The notes below the pieces were generated by a model that was given only the letters and a program-made list of their open reading frames with translations, was not told the origin of the DNA and did no database searches. Below, piece by piece: positions 48,581 through 56,852 of a stretch of DNA of 64,000 nucleotides. This stretch comes from Paenibacillus pabuli. GTDB lineage: Bacteria; Bacillota; Bacilli; Paenibacillales; Paenibacillaceae. The first letter of the stretch is position 1. The number at the start of each line of letters is the position of its first letter. The DNA lies in the NCBI RefSeq assembly GCF_039831995.1, contig NZ_JBDOIO010000005.1:620001-684000 (forward strand). Direction: 5' to 3'. Both the position numbers and the translations under genes were made by a program.

Positions 48581-49452
48581 CCCTTCAGCACCTCCTGTTT
48601 CCGAGTCAGATTGACCAGATAGTCCTGCAGTGTAGCCTTCTCGATGGAAAGAGCATGTGCCTGCGCAATATCTCTCCACTCCTTGGAGTAAGAGGCGTCA
48701 ATCATCACCTTTTTTGTTGACCCGAGCTGTGCAGACTCAATAATTTTTTCGCCTTGGGTAACCTGATCGATATCACGATTTAACCCTGTTAGCAGAACTC
48801 CCTTTTCGCGTATCTCTTCCATCTGCTGATGGCACAGTACGCCGCCTTGATGGAGCACAATGAGTGACTCACATAATGGCTGAATCTCTTCAATATGATG
48901 GGTAGAAACCAAAATCAGACGGGGATGCTCTTCATAACTTTCAAGTAAGGCGTTGTAGAAATATTTGCGCTTTTCCGCATCTAGCCCATTAGTTGGCTCA
49001 TCCAGAATAGTGACATTTGCATAGCTTGCGAGGCCAAGAACCATCTGGGCGGCCGTTTTCATCCCTTTGGAAAATTTGACGATCTTCCTTTTGGATGGCA
49101 ATTCAAACAGATCAATTAACCGCTTCGCTAATTCCTGATTCCACTCCGGATGGAAATACTGACCGAATCGTACCAGGTCACTCATCGTCCAATTTCTGCC
49201 CAGAGGATGATTCTCCTGAACGTAGCAAATATGCCCCTGGGCAGCCAGGTTATTGTAGGGGTTCTCCCCCATGACTTGAATGCTTCCCCGATCAGGGCGG
49301 TTATGCCCTGCAAGCAAACTCATGAGTGTTGTTTTTCCGGCACCGTTCCTCCCCCAGATTGCACTAATGACCGGCTCACTTTCATGCAATGTAACATGTT
49401 CCAAAACAGGTGTCTGATGATAACCGTAGCTTACCTGATCCATACGAATCAT
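48577..49452 (-). CDS. ABC transporter ATPase, YtrB-like
   Basis: 291 residues. Walker A is GRNGAGKTT, the Q-loop is in CYVQENHPL, the signature is the variant FSKGMK rather than LSGGQ, and Walker B is VTILDEPTNGLD, followed by the STHH switch. The FSKGM form is normal for YtrB-type exporters. It overlaps the GntR gene upstream and the membrane gene downstream by four bases each. Confidence 0.92.
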   Translation of the reverse strand: MIRMDQVSYGYHQTPVLEHVTLHESEPVISAIWGRNGAGKTTLMSLLAGHNRPDRGSIQVMGENPYNNLAAQGHICYVQENHPLGRNWTMSDLVRFGQYFHPEWNQELAKRLIDLFELPSKRKIVKFSKGMKTAAQMVLGLASYANVTILDEPTNGLDAEKRKYFYNALLESYEEHPRLILVSTHHIEEIQPLCESLIVLHQGGVLCHQQMEEIREKGVLLTGLNRDIDQVTQGEKIIESAQLGSTKKVMIDASYSKEWRDIAQAHALSIEKATLQDYLVNLTRKQEVLKG

Positions 49453-49829
49453 GACTCACTCTCCTTGTCTCTCTTGCCCTTAATCAGATCAATAATCATG
49501 TCTTCATTCATATGAATCCGTCTGGCTTCCTCGAGCAGTGGCATAATGTATTCTTCGTAAAAATGCTGTTTTCGCTCGATAAGCAGTGCATCTCTTGCCC
49601 CTTTGGCGACAAACATTCCAACACCTCGCTGTTTGTATATGATTCCTCTGTCCACAAGCTCCTGCAGCCCTTTGCGTGCAGTTGCCGGATTGATATTGTA
49701 GAACCGCGAGAGCTCATTGGTCGATGGAACCTGCTCCTCCGCCTGTAATCTGCCTTCCACAATATCATCCATAATCATCATGGCAATCTGATGGAATATG
49801 GGCTGCGATTCATCCAAAGTCGATTTCAT
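49449..49829 (-). CDS. GntR-family regulator, YtrA subfamily
   Basis: 126 residues. The winged HTH (PIFHQIAMMIMDDIVEGRL, then VPSTNELSRFYNINPATARKGL) is followed by a short dimerisation helix of about 50 residues, as in YtrA. In B. subtilis YtrA represses its ABC operon and responds to cell-wall antibiotics. A perfect inverted repeat 33 bases upstream is the likely operator. Confidence 0.92.
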   Translation of the reverse strand: MKSTLDESQPIFHQIAMMIMDDIVEGRLQAEEQVPSTNELSRFYNINPATARKGLQELVDRGIIYKQRGVGMFVAKGARDALLIERKQHFYEEYIMPLLEEARRIHMNEDMIIDLIKGKRDKESES

Positions 49830-49861
49830 GCCAATCCAACTTTCGTTATTTAGGTTAATTG

Positions 49862-49883
49862 GTTAGTTACTCATGTAACTAAC
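49862..49883. promoter_or_regulatory. YtrA-type operator
   Basis: GTTAGTTAC, four bases, GTAACTAAC: perfect nine-base arms just upstream of the GntR gene, where autorepression would act. Confidence 0.75.
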
Positions 49884-49962
49884 TATAGTACACAGATATC
49901 CAAAAGTAAATAGCCTAATACCCTGCATTCTAATTTTCCTGAATATATTTTCCAAACACAAA

Positions 49963-49995
49963 CAAAAAAAAGCCTCTGAATGAATATTCAGAAGC
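49963..49995 (-). terminator. Terminator of the peptide/regulator cassette
   Basis: GCTTCTGAAT and ATTCAGAGGC pair over a four-base loop and are followed by eight T on the minus strand, 20 bases after the peptide gene. Confidence 0.85.
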
Positions 49996-50015
49996 GTCCC
50001 GATTTTCTAATGGGG

Positions 50016-50156
50016 TTAAGTGCCAAATCCATGATCAGCGGTTCTCATAATTGCGGGGTTTGGAGCATCCGTACCTAAGTTAGGCTCACTTGCAGGAGTT
50101 AGTATGCTTACCACAATGCTACATGTAGCTATCAGCAAAGCCAACTTTCTCTTCAT
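50016..50156 (-). CDS. Secreted signalling propeptide, AloP-like
   Basis: 46 residues starting MKRKLALLIATCSIVVS, a basic then hydrophobic export signal, followed by a Pro/Asn-rich linker and the C-terminus ending ADHGFGT. The start overlaps the last 38 bases of the regulator in another frame; GAGGTG lies about ten bases before the ATG. Propeptides of this size and layout form the communication half of Rap-Phr, arbitrium and Paenibacillus Alo systems. The mature signal is probably the last six or so residues, DHGFGT, which share the H-G-x-G pattern I recall for an AloP peptide (SHGRGG). Not shown experimentally here. Confidence 0.72.
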   Translation of the reverse strand: MKRKLALLIATCSIVVSILTPASEPNLGTDAPNPAIMRTADHGFGT

Positions 50157-51501
50157 TGAGTTTCTGCACCTCACTAATTATTATTTTGTACTGCTGCTTG
50201 GCTGTATCGGTCGCATAATCCCTATATTGTTCAAACAGTCCGATACCTCTTAGCATACCCCTCCCGCTACTAATTTCAATAGAAAATCTCAAGCTATCAA
50301 GCACAAATCCCAAACCTTTATAATACTCTTCTTTCTTTAGATAATACGCTCCCAGATCAGCTAAAAGACGTAAATAACGATCATCTGTAACCTGCTTGCT
50401 CACCTTCCCGATCCGATTACTCTGTTCCTGATACGTGAAGTATGATTGATACTGTTCAAGCACGTAATCAATATCTTCATCATAGCGATTTGCAGCTGTA
50501 ACAATATCACAGAGCGCAGGAAAAATTTCGTTTTCCTTGGTAGATATATAGTTTAAATAGGAGGGCAGCACTTCAAACTGCCCAGCCATCAATTGATAGA
50601 TATAACGATTCGCCTCGGCCCATTCCTGGAACTGATTAATGACCAGGATCTCATCCTGATTAGGGTCTTTGACCCAGCTGATATCTGCATATAATGAAAC
50701 ATATTTTAAAGCATTATCGTAATCCTTCAGATGATAACATGCACTTCCAGCAGCCAAATCGGAATAAAGGATGTAAAAAACAATGGGTCTTTTCGTTTCC
50801 TCCTGTTTTCTTCTACCATTCAATTCATAATGGATGGTTGCCTTCACCTTTAGCTTTTCGGAAAGCTCTTGTACTTTGCTCCATCGGTGTAGTGCACCAA
50901 AAGCATTGATTAGTTCATTAAGAGCGTCCAGCTGATATCGTTCATCCAGACGATCCACATAATATTCGAACTTGGCTGCAATGATCAGGTTTCTCTGCTG
51001 GTCATTGGTCAGACCCAACTTGAACAGACGATACTGACATAGAGCAAGACGCTCCGAATGCTGCATTTTCTCACTCTCAGCAATAGTTTCATATAAAAGA
51101 ATGGCTGGTTTAAATCTACCTTCGTGGTAAAACTCCTCGGCCAGATCAAATAGAAGGGGAATATATGATAGATTATCCATCATCAATTGGATAACCTCTT
51201 CAATACAGTTTAATTTATCTAACTCCGCACAACGGTGAAGGAAGGGGCCCAGTCTTCGCCAGTCGGGGGTTGCATGAACGAAACACTCATCGATATACAA
51301 TTCATAGAAATGGCCTTCCTCAAGCTTCATGGCTGAAGTGATTCGGTCCAACTGCTGCATCGCAATCGGGCGATTTTTGTTCAAAATATTGCTCAGCGTA
51401 CCCGAATTAATACCTGACGTTTCCGAAAAAAGACTGATGGACATCTGCTCACGCTTCAGGTAATTCTCTAAATGATCGCGAATCGTGGTTGTTGGCTCCA
51501 A
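50119..51501 (-). CDS. XRE-type helical-repeat regulator, AloR/AimR-like peptide receptor
   Basis: 460 residues from TTG 51501, chosen because TTGGAGGG lies ten bases upstream; ATG 51531 is in frame but has no ribosome binding site. Residues about 5-65 form an HTH (ISLFSETSGINSGTLSNILN). The rest is alpha-helical TPR-like repeats (FDLAEEFYHEGRFKPAILLY, LAAGSACYHLKDYDNALKY). This matches RNPP-type receptors that bind exported and re-imported peptides. The 3' end overlaps the propeptide gene. A very good sigma-A promoter precedes it. Confidence 0.8.
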   Translation of the reverse strand: MEPTTTIRDHLENYLKREQMSISLFSETSGINSGTLSNILNKNRPIAMQQLDRITSAMKLEEGHFYELYIDECFVHATPDWRRLGPFLHRCAELDKLNCIEEVIQLMMDNLSYIPLLFDLAEEFYHEGRFKPAILLYETIAESEKMQHSERLALCQYRLFKLGLTNDQQRNLIIAAKFEYYVDRLDERYQLDALNELINAFGALHRWSKVQELSEKLKVKATIHYELNGRRKQEETKRPIVFYILYSDLAAGSACYHLKDYDNALKYVSLYADISWVKDPNQDEILVINQFQEWAEANRYIYQLMAGQFEVLPSYLNYISTKENEIFPALCDIVTAANRYDEDIDYVLEQYQSYFTYQEQSNRIGKVSKQVTDDRYLRLLADLGAYYLKKEEYYKGLGFVLDSLRFSIEISSGRGMLRGIGLFEQYRDYATDTAKQQYKIIISEVQKLNEEKVGFADSYM

Positions 51502-51558
51502 ACGAACACCACCCTCCAAAATAAAAGCCATATACAGGATTAACGTTATGCAAAAGTA

Positions 51559-51587
51559 ATTATATGTAATCCAAAAGAAAGGGTCAA
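51559..51587 (-). promoter_or_regulatory. Sigma-A promoter of the AloR-like gene
   Basis: TTGACC, 17 bases, TATAAT on the minus strand, about 55-60 bases before the start. It is the best vegetative promoter in the window. Confidence 0.8.
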
Positions 51588-51698
51588 TATAATAAATTCA
51601 ACTAATTTGTATTAATTACAATTTAATCCTTTTGATAAAATAAACCCGTTTCTTTATTTTATACCTGGAATGGCCTTGCATCAAATCAGGAAAAAACA

Positions 51699-51731
51699 AA
51701 AAACACGAGCTGAATGAATGCTCGTGTTTTC
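51699..51731. terminator. Bidirectional terminator
   Basis: AAAACACGAGC and GCTCGTGTTTT, a perfect 11-bp stem downstream of the aldo/keto reductase gene. Confidence 0.85.
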
Positions 51732-51774
51732 ATATAAGAGAGCAGATTCTACTGCTCTACTTTTAAATCTCCAT

Positions 51775-52692
51775 TTAAGGCAGGATGTTGCCGGCAGCAC
51801 GATAGATTTCGTACCATTCCTGGCGCGTAAGATGAATATCTCCGGCTTTGACACAGTCCTTCAGGCGTTCAATATTCGTTGTGCCTGTTACAGGCTGCAT
51901 ATGAGCTGGGTGACGCAGCAACCAGGCAATCGCGATGGTGGTGTTGCTCACATCATATTTGGCTGCAATCTCATCAATCTTGGCATTCAGTTCCGGGAAC
52001 TTGTCGCTGCCCAGGAATACGCCTTCGAAGAACCCGTATTGGAACGGGGACCAAGGCTGAATGGTGATATCGTGCAAACGGCAATAATCCAGGATACTGC
52101 CATCACGGTTCACGGCTGCATCGTTCTCCATGTTCACGTTGATTCCGCTGGAGATCATCGTTGTGTTGGTAATGCTCAGCTGCAGCTGATTGGCTACCAG
52201 CGGCTGTTTCACATATTTTTTCAGCAGTTCAATCTGATTCGGATTCTGGTTGGATACCCCGAAATGGCGCACTTTACCTTCACGCTCGAGCAGATCGAAT
52301 GCCTCTGCCACTTCTTCCGGCTCCACGAGAGCATCCGGACGGTGCAGCAGCAGAACATCAAGATACTCCGTTTTCAGACGCTGCAGGATCCCATCCACAG
52401 AATTCAGGATGTGCTCCTTCGAGAAATCAAACATGCCCTTGCGGATACCGCATTTGGATTGCAAAATCATATTTTCACGAACCTGGGGATTCATCTGTAC
52501 CGCCTCTGCAAAAATCTCTTCGCATGCCCCATTTCCATAAATATCAGCATGGTCGAAGAAGTTCGCACCGACTTCCATGGCGGAATGAACAAATTGTTCT
52601 GCCTCTTTGTTGCTGAGTGAATTGATTCGCATGCAGCCTACGGCCACAACTGGTACTTCAAGTGAGCTGCTGCCAAGTTTTATTGTTCTCAA
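51775..52692 (-). CDS. Aldo/keto reductase (YdhF-like)
   Basis: 305 residues, TTG start with GGAGGGAAATC upstream. The tetrad is visible: Asp in FFDHADIYGNG, Tyr in the same motif, Lys in LQSKCG and His in LLLHRPD. WLLRHPAHMQPVTGTTNIERL is the NADPH-binding C-terminal part. It would reduce aldehydes or ketones in the cytoplasm; the substrate is unknown. Confidence 0.9.
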   Translation of the reverse strand: MRTIKLGSSSLEVPVVAVGCMRINSLSNKEAEQFVHSAMEVGANFFDHADIYGNGACEEIFAEAVQMNPQVRENMILQSKCGIRKGMFDFSKEHILNSVDGILQRLKTEYLDVLLLHRPDALVEPEEVAEAFDLLEREGKVRHFGVSNQNPNQIELLKKYVKQPLVANQLQLSITNTTMISSGINVNMENDAAVNRDGSILDYCRLHDITIQPWSPFQYGFFEGVFLGSDKFPELNAKIDEIAAKYDVSNTTIAIAWLLRHPAHMQPVTGTTNIERLKDCVKAGDIHLTRQEWYEIYRAAGNILP

Positions 52693-52833
52693 GGTGATTT
52701 CCCTCCATATTCGGATATTGGTATATACTTGTCTTCCAGCTTTGATTGTGACACAGATCTGCAATCGGTTTCAATGGATTTTTAGACATCTTATATGGAA
52801 AAATGGTCGTTTCTTCTCAATTTTTCGACAGGC

Positions 52834-53724
52834 TCACGTTTCTTGAGGAACAATCACTTCAATATGTTGGGGCAGAACGCTGATTTGAATAGGCAATGCG
52901 GGCCCTTCCTCCCCGTCCACATTGGTGTGAACCGACTCCGTGGAGCTTACCCGGACCTTTTTTGCCGTAAAATAATCCACGTCCTTATGGTTCTTTAGAT
53001 GCCCGAACAACAAAGATGTCCCCAGTGTCAGGCTGTTAAATACACTGATGTTGCGGATCACAAAACAATGAATCAGTCCATCATCCACCGCTGCATCCGG
53101 AGACAGCTTCTCAAATCCACCAACAGAATTGGTCAGAGCAGCAAGAAACAACGGGGATTCCCCCTCCCACGTCAGCCCATCGTATTCAATCTTCAGAGGA
53201 TAGGCGGGTGAGGACACGAGATCCTTCAATCCTTCCTTCAAATACGCCAGGGAGCCCAGCTTCGACTTGTCTTCCGATGAAACAGAAGATAATGCTTCAG
53301 CCAAAGAACCGGCTGCCACCACGTTGGCGAAGAGACGATCATTAATTCTGCCCAGATCCACCTTGCGTACCTGATCTGAACCAAGCTGCCTAATGGCTTC
53401 GTCAGGATCGAGAGACAGATGGAGCGCACGCGCAAAATCATTCACGGTACCCAGGGGTACGATACCCAGCCGGGGACGATGATTCTGATCCATCATGCCA
53501 TTAATGGTCTCATGCAGTGTGCCGTCTCCCCCAATCGATATGACCAAATCACAGCCGCCTTGGCAGGCATTCAGACAGTAACTGGTTGCATCACCTTCCC
53601 CAGCTGTCTCATTAACCATCACTTTATACTGCTGTGATTCCAAAATTTCCTGAACTTGGGACACGTACTGCTGAGCCTCTTCTTTTCCCGATGACGGATT
53701 GCTAATGATCATGGCTTGACGCAT
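52834..53724 (-). CDS. Diacylglycerol/lipid kinase (DgkB/YegS family)
   Basis: 296 residues. The nucleotide loop SIGGDGTLHETINGM, the N-terminal IISNPSSGK and PLGTVNDFARAL are diagnostic, and the acidic DAAVDDGLIHCFVI segment follows. DgkB recycles diacylglycerol to phosphatidate. Homologues of the family also phosphorylate sphingoid or undecaprenol-type lipids, so the substrate is not certain. GGAGGGG precedes the ATG. Confidence 0.88.
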   Translation of the reverse strand: MRQAMIISNPSSGKEEAQQYVSQVQEILESQQYKVMVNETAGEGDATSYCLNACQGGCDLVISIGGDGTLHETINGMMDQNHRPRLGIVPLGTVNDFARALHLSLDPDEAIRQLGSDQVRKVDLGRINDRLFANVVAAGSLAEALSSVSSEDKSKLGSLAYLKEGLKDLVSSPAYPLKIEYDGLTWEGESPLFLAALTNSVGGFEKLSPDAAVDDGLIHCFVIRNISVFNSLTLGTSLLFGHLKNHKDVDYFTAKKVRVSSTESVHTNVDGEEGPALPIQISVLPQHIEVIVPQET

Positions 53725-54032
53725 AACCGTCTCTCCCCTCCACCTGCATATTTACTTCTTCTATACCCTTCCTTGGGGTAGGTTGAATAAGGCAATCCGG
53801 CCAGAAGAATTTTTTTGGTAAAGTTCACCTGAAGGAGTACAGATCAATGCTTGTTTCATATAGAATAGAAGTAGAGTTGTTACCTGTCCCTTGAAATTGT
53901 TGTTCCTTTTCTCCGCTGACGGGTTAATAACTAGAGAAATGTTGAGAATTCATTCCTGTTGATCTGACCTTTACGACGCATGTGATTACATAAAAGCGAG
54001 AAGAACTTTAAATATCGGAGGGAATGCATGCA
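53725..54032. other. Intergenic region between lipid kinase and LRR genes
   Basis: About 308 bases. One 15-codon ORF (53847-53894, starting MLVSYRIEVELL) has AAGGAG nine bases upstream but nothing else to support it. A TAGAAT near 53860 could be a -10 element. No terminator hairpin was seen. Confidence 0.3.
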
Positions 54033-55547
54033 ATGAGAAGAATGACGTTACTATGTCTAATATTCATTCTGAGTATCGGCGCGTCCGGGCAGGCCATGGC
54101 CTACGCAACGATGGACTCAGGTAAAGGCATCATTGAAGATCCTGCACTGGAAAACGGACTAAAACTGATTTTGAACAAACCGGTAGATTCACCCTTAACC
54201 TCCTCCGACCTGGAACAGCTTACCGTTGTTGATCTGAGTAATGCAGGCATACAGAGCCTGTCGGGACTGGAGTATGCAACCAACCTGACGCACCTTCGCC
54301 TATACGGCAATGAGATTGAGGATCTGACACCGCTGAAGCATCTGGGCCAACTGAGGGAAATCGACGTACGCAACAATTATATTACATCCATTGATGCACT
54401 CGCTGACCTGAGGGAGCTTGGACGGCTGTACATCAGCAATAATTCCATCTCTTCCATAGATGTGGTTCGTGACTTCACCCGATTACATACGTTTTACGCC
54501 AGTGGCAATCAGATTAACAGTCTCTCCGCTTTGTCGGATATAGATCATCTAAAATGGCTTGAGATTTCCAACAACGAGATTACAGATCTGACTCCACTGG
54601 CCAATCAATCCGGGCTGCAGCAGCTGAACGTAGCGAATAATCGGCTTCAATCACTGGCTCCACTGGCCGATTTGGATAATACATTATTGAGATTAAACGT
54701 GGCAGGCAATGAAATCTCCGACCTGACCCCATTGCAGCATATGACGCGTCTTCAGGCGCTCGACATCTCGAGTAACCAAATTCAGCACTTGCAGGCACTT
54801 GAAGGATTGCTGCGGTTAACCGAGCTTAATGCCGAATCCAATCAGATCTATGATCTGGAGCCATTACGACAGCTCACCAAGCTGGAGGTGCTGAAGCTCG
54901 CAAACAATCGTGTATGGGATCTAAAACCGATTGCCGATTTTACTTTTACACAGGCTAATCCCCTGAATACAGTACAGGACATCGGAACTTCCACCTCTGT
55001 ATCCCCGAACGTACAGACTCCGGTGACGGAAGCGGAATCGGCCGGATTGACTGTGCAAAACAACTATCTGGACGTATCGAGTGGCAGCAGCACCATGAGT
55101 CTGCTTAACCAGATGAATGTGCGGGAACAGAAACGCACGCCGCAAGGCCGTTTCCAGCGCTTAATTGAAGGATCTACAACGGCCTACGTGGGCGATCGCA
55201 CATACGCTCTGGAAGCTGCGCCTTTTATCCATGAAGGGCGTACCTACGTGCCACTGCGGTTTGTGTCTGAACAGCTCCATGCCCATGTGGATTGGGACGG
55301 GAACAACCAGGAGGCCGTAATCACACAAGGTGATAAAACCATTCGCTGGACTGCCGGCAACAAACAGGTGGTTGTAGATGGTTCGCTCCTGATGAATGAT
55401 GCTCCCTTGTTGATCGAAAACGGCACGGCTTTTGTGCCAGTCCGCTTTGTTTCGGAGCAGCTTAATACGACTGTCGGTTATATCGGAAAAAGCAAAACGA
55501 TTCTGATTTTTGAAAATAAACAGGCGGGCAACAATATTGAATCTTAA
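54033..55547 (+). CDS. Secreted leucine-rich-repeat protein with stalk domain
   Basis: 504 residues from ATG 54033 (GGAGGG ten bases upstream). Signal peptide to about residue 24 (GASGQAMA). Eleven 22-residue SDS22-type repeats run from about residue 60 to 300 in the pattern LxxLxIxNNxIxDLTPL. A linker of about 65 residues follows, then a copper-amine-oxidase-like domain with FIHEGRTYVPLRFVSEQL and GTAFVPVRFVSEQLNTTVG. There is no sortase or lipobox anchor, so retention would depend on the stalk domain. It resembles internalin-like adhesins in its repeats; the partner is unknown. Confidence 0.9.
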   Translation: MRRMTLLCLIFILSIGASGQAMAYATMDSGKGIIEDPALENGLKLILNKPVDSPLTSSDLEQLTVVDLSNAGIQSLSGLEYATNLTHLRLYGNEIEDLTPLKHLGQLREIDVRNNYITSIDALADLRELGRLYISNNSISSIDVVRDFTRLHTFYASGNQINSLSALSDIDHLKWLEISNNEITDLTPLANQSGLQQLNVANNRLQSLAPLADLDNTLLRLNVAGNEISDLTPLQHMTRLQALDISSNQIQHLQALEGLLRLTELNAESNQIYDLEPLRQLTKLEVLKLANNRVWDLKPIADFTFTQANPLNTVQDIGTSTSVSPNVQTPVTEAESAGLTVQNNYLDVSSGSSTMSLLNQMNVREQKRTPQGRFQRLIEGSTTAYVGDRTYALEAAPFIHEGRTYVPLRFVSEQLHAHVDWDGNNQEAVITQGDKTIRWTAGNKQVVVDGSLLMNDAPLLIENGTAFVPVRFVSEQLNTTVGYIGKSKTILIFENKQAGNNIES

Positions 55548-55560
55548 AGGTGTTACGATA

Positions 55561-55615
55561 AATAAGCCTATCGCAGGTTCTTGTACGAACTACATGCGAT
55601 AGGCTTATTGTTTTC
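55561..55615 (+). terminator. Rho-independent terminator of the LRR gene
   Basis: AATAAGCCTATCGCA and TGCGATAGGCTTATT form a perfect 15-bp stem with a 19-base loop and a T-rich tail. Confidence 0.8.
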
Positions 55616-55984
55616 TTGCTATGCAAGTTTTCACCGAAGTTATTGCTAGTTTTGCTTTCAGCATGCCGCTGACACCATATCTTGCAGGAAAATCTATATT
55701 GGAATTTCCTTGTGTTTGGGGCAAGTACTCACTTGGTTATTGCTATGGTTCACTTCGTTTCGATGATTTTTTCGCTCGTCATCTGGATAGCCACCATTCA
55801 TTTCAGAGGAACCTGTATGCCAGGCATGGTTAACTAGCGAAGTTAAAAGAGGATTCCAAGTTCGGCTCAGTTTGTTCGCTTTGCTAATATTCACTATTAC
55901 CTTGGGCCGATTGGGAAGGTTCATTACAAATCTTTGGACAAATGAACTGATTAGCGCGGTATTCCAATAATCTTGCCATTGACG
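55616..55984. other. Gene-poor stretch with an unassigned minus-strand ORF
   Basis: The minus strand is open at 55694-55996 (100 codons; segments such as RFVMNLPNRPKVIVNISK and SLVNHAWHTGSSEMNGGYPD). It has no good ribosome binding site and its start lies inside the next terminator hairpin, so it is more likely a remnant than a live gene. I cannot assign a family. Confidence 0.3.
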
Positions 55985-56021
55985 AACAAAGACCAACCAT
56001 AATTTAAGGTTGGTCTTTGTT
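55985..56021. terminator. Bidirectional terminator
   Basis: AACAAAGACCAACC and GGTTGGTCTTTGTT, a perfect stem downstream of the DUF4352 gene. Confidence 0.85.
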
Positions 56022-56051
56022 TATAATCTAGGCCTATTGTACTATTACCTA

Positions 56052-56609
56052 TTAATACTTGATCTGAATCTGACCCTGTTCAGTACCCCAGAATCCTGTC
56101 TGTACATTAAGTTCAAAATCATTCAAATCTTCAGGAATTTCAAAAACTACATTCCCTGTCTGAGATAATCCAGGATTAATCCCATCATACATAAAAATTT
56201 TGTTAGAAACTGAGATCATAGAAGTCGGCGCGTATGTAACTTCTCCTTTTTTTAACTGAAAAAACGAAGAATCTGTGGTGATCATTTGCTTACCTTCATT
56301 TTTCAATGTCGCATTAATAACTAAAAAGATACTCCCATCAGAACTTGGTTTGTAGGACAAGATTTGACCCTCTTTAATTTCATTTTTCGTTGATACCTTG
56401 TTAACTTTAAAAACTACATCACCGACTTTAAGTTCGTCACCAATCCCTGCAACTTTAACTTCTTCTTTTGCTTCTTTCTGAGTTGTACTAGCCGGCTTGC
56501 TTGCTGCAGTATCTGTTGTTTTGTCATTGGAAGAAAGCATGCTCCCAATTACCCCTAATACGATTAAACCGATAAACCCCAAACATCCGATCTTAAAAAA
56601 CTTTTTCAT
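56052..56609 (-). CDS. Membrane-anchored DUF4352-type protein
   Basis: 185 residues. The N-terminal helix CLGFIGLIVLGVIGSML could be a signal anchor, followed by a Thr/Ala/Lys linker and an immunoglobulin-like domain (KVGDVVFKVNKVSTKNEI, FLVINATLKNEGKQMI, GNVVFEIPEDLNDFEL) as in telokin-like DUF4352 proteins. The gene and its flanks are clearly more AT-rich than the neighbours, suggesting acquisition. GGGGGAG lies just before the ATG. Confidence 0.8.
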   Translation of the reverse strand: MKKFFKIGCLGFIGLIVLGVIGSMLSSNDKTTDTAASKPASTTQKEAKEEVKVAGIGDELKVGDVVFKVNKVSTKNEIKEGQILSYKPSSDGSIFLVINATLKNEGKQMITTDSSFFQLKKGEVTYAPTSMISVSNKIFMYDGINPGLSQTGNVVFEIPEDLNDFELNVQTGFWGTEQGQIQIKY

Positions 56610-56852
56610 CTTTCTCCCCCTACAATTTAGGTAATTTGACCCAAGTGCTATATTAACATATATCGGAATATTTAAGATATATTTTATAGGTAAATATTTT
56701 TTTTGGATTTATTCCAAACATTTAGTCGTATAATAGTTAGCGATAGAGGTTATATAACATATTGATATTTTATAATTTGCATACTAAACAAAGAAGATGG
56801 CAAACCTCATAGAACTGAATGAGGCATCACCATCTTTTAATTAAACAGGTGT

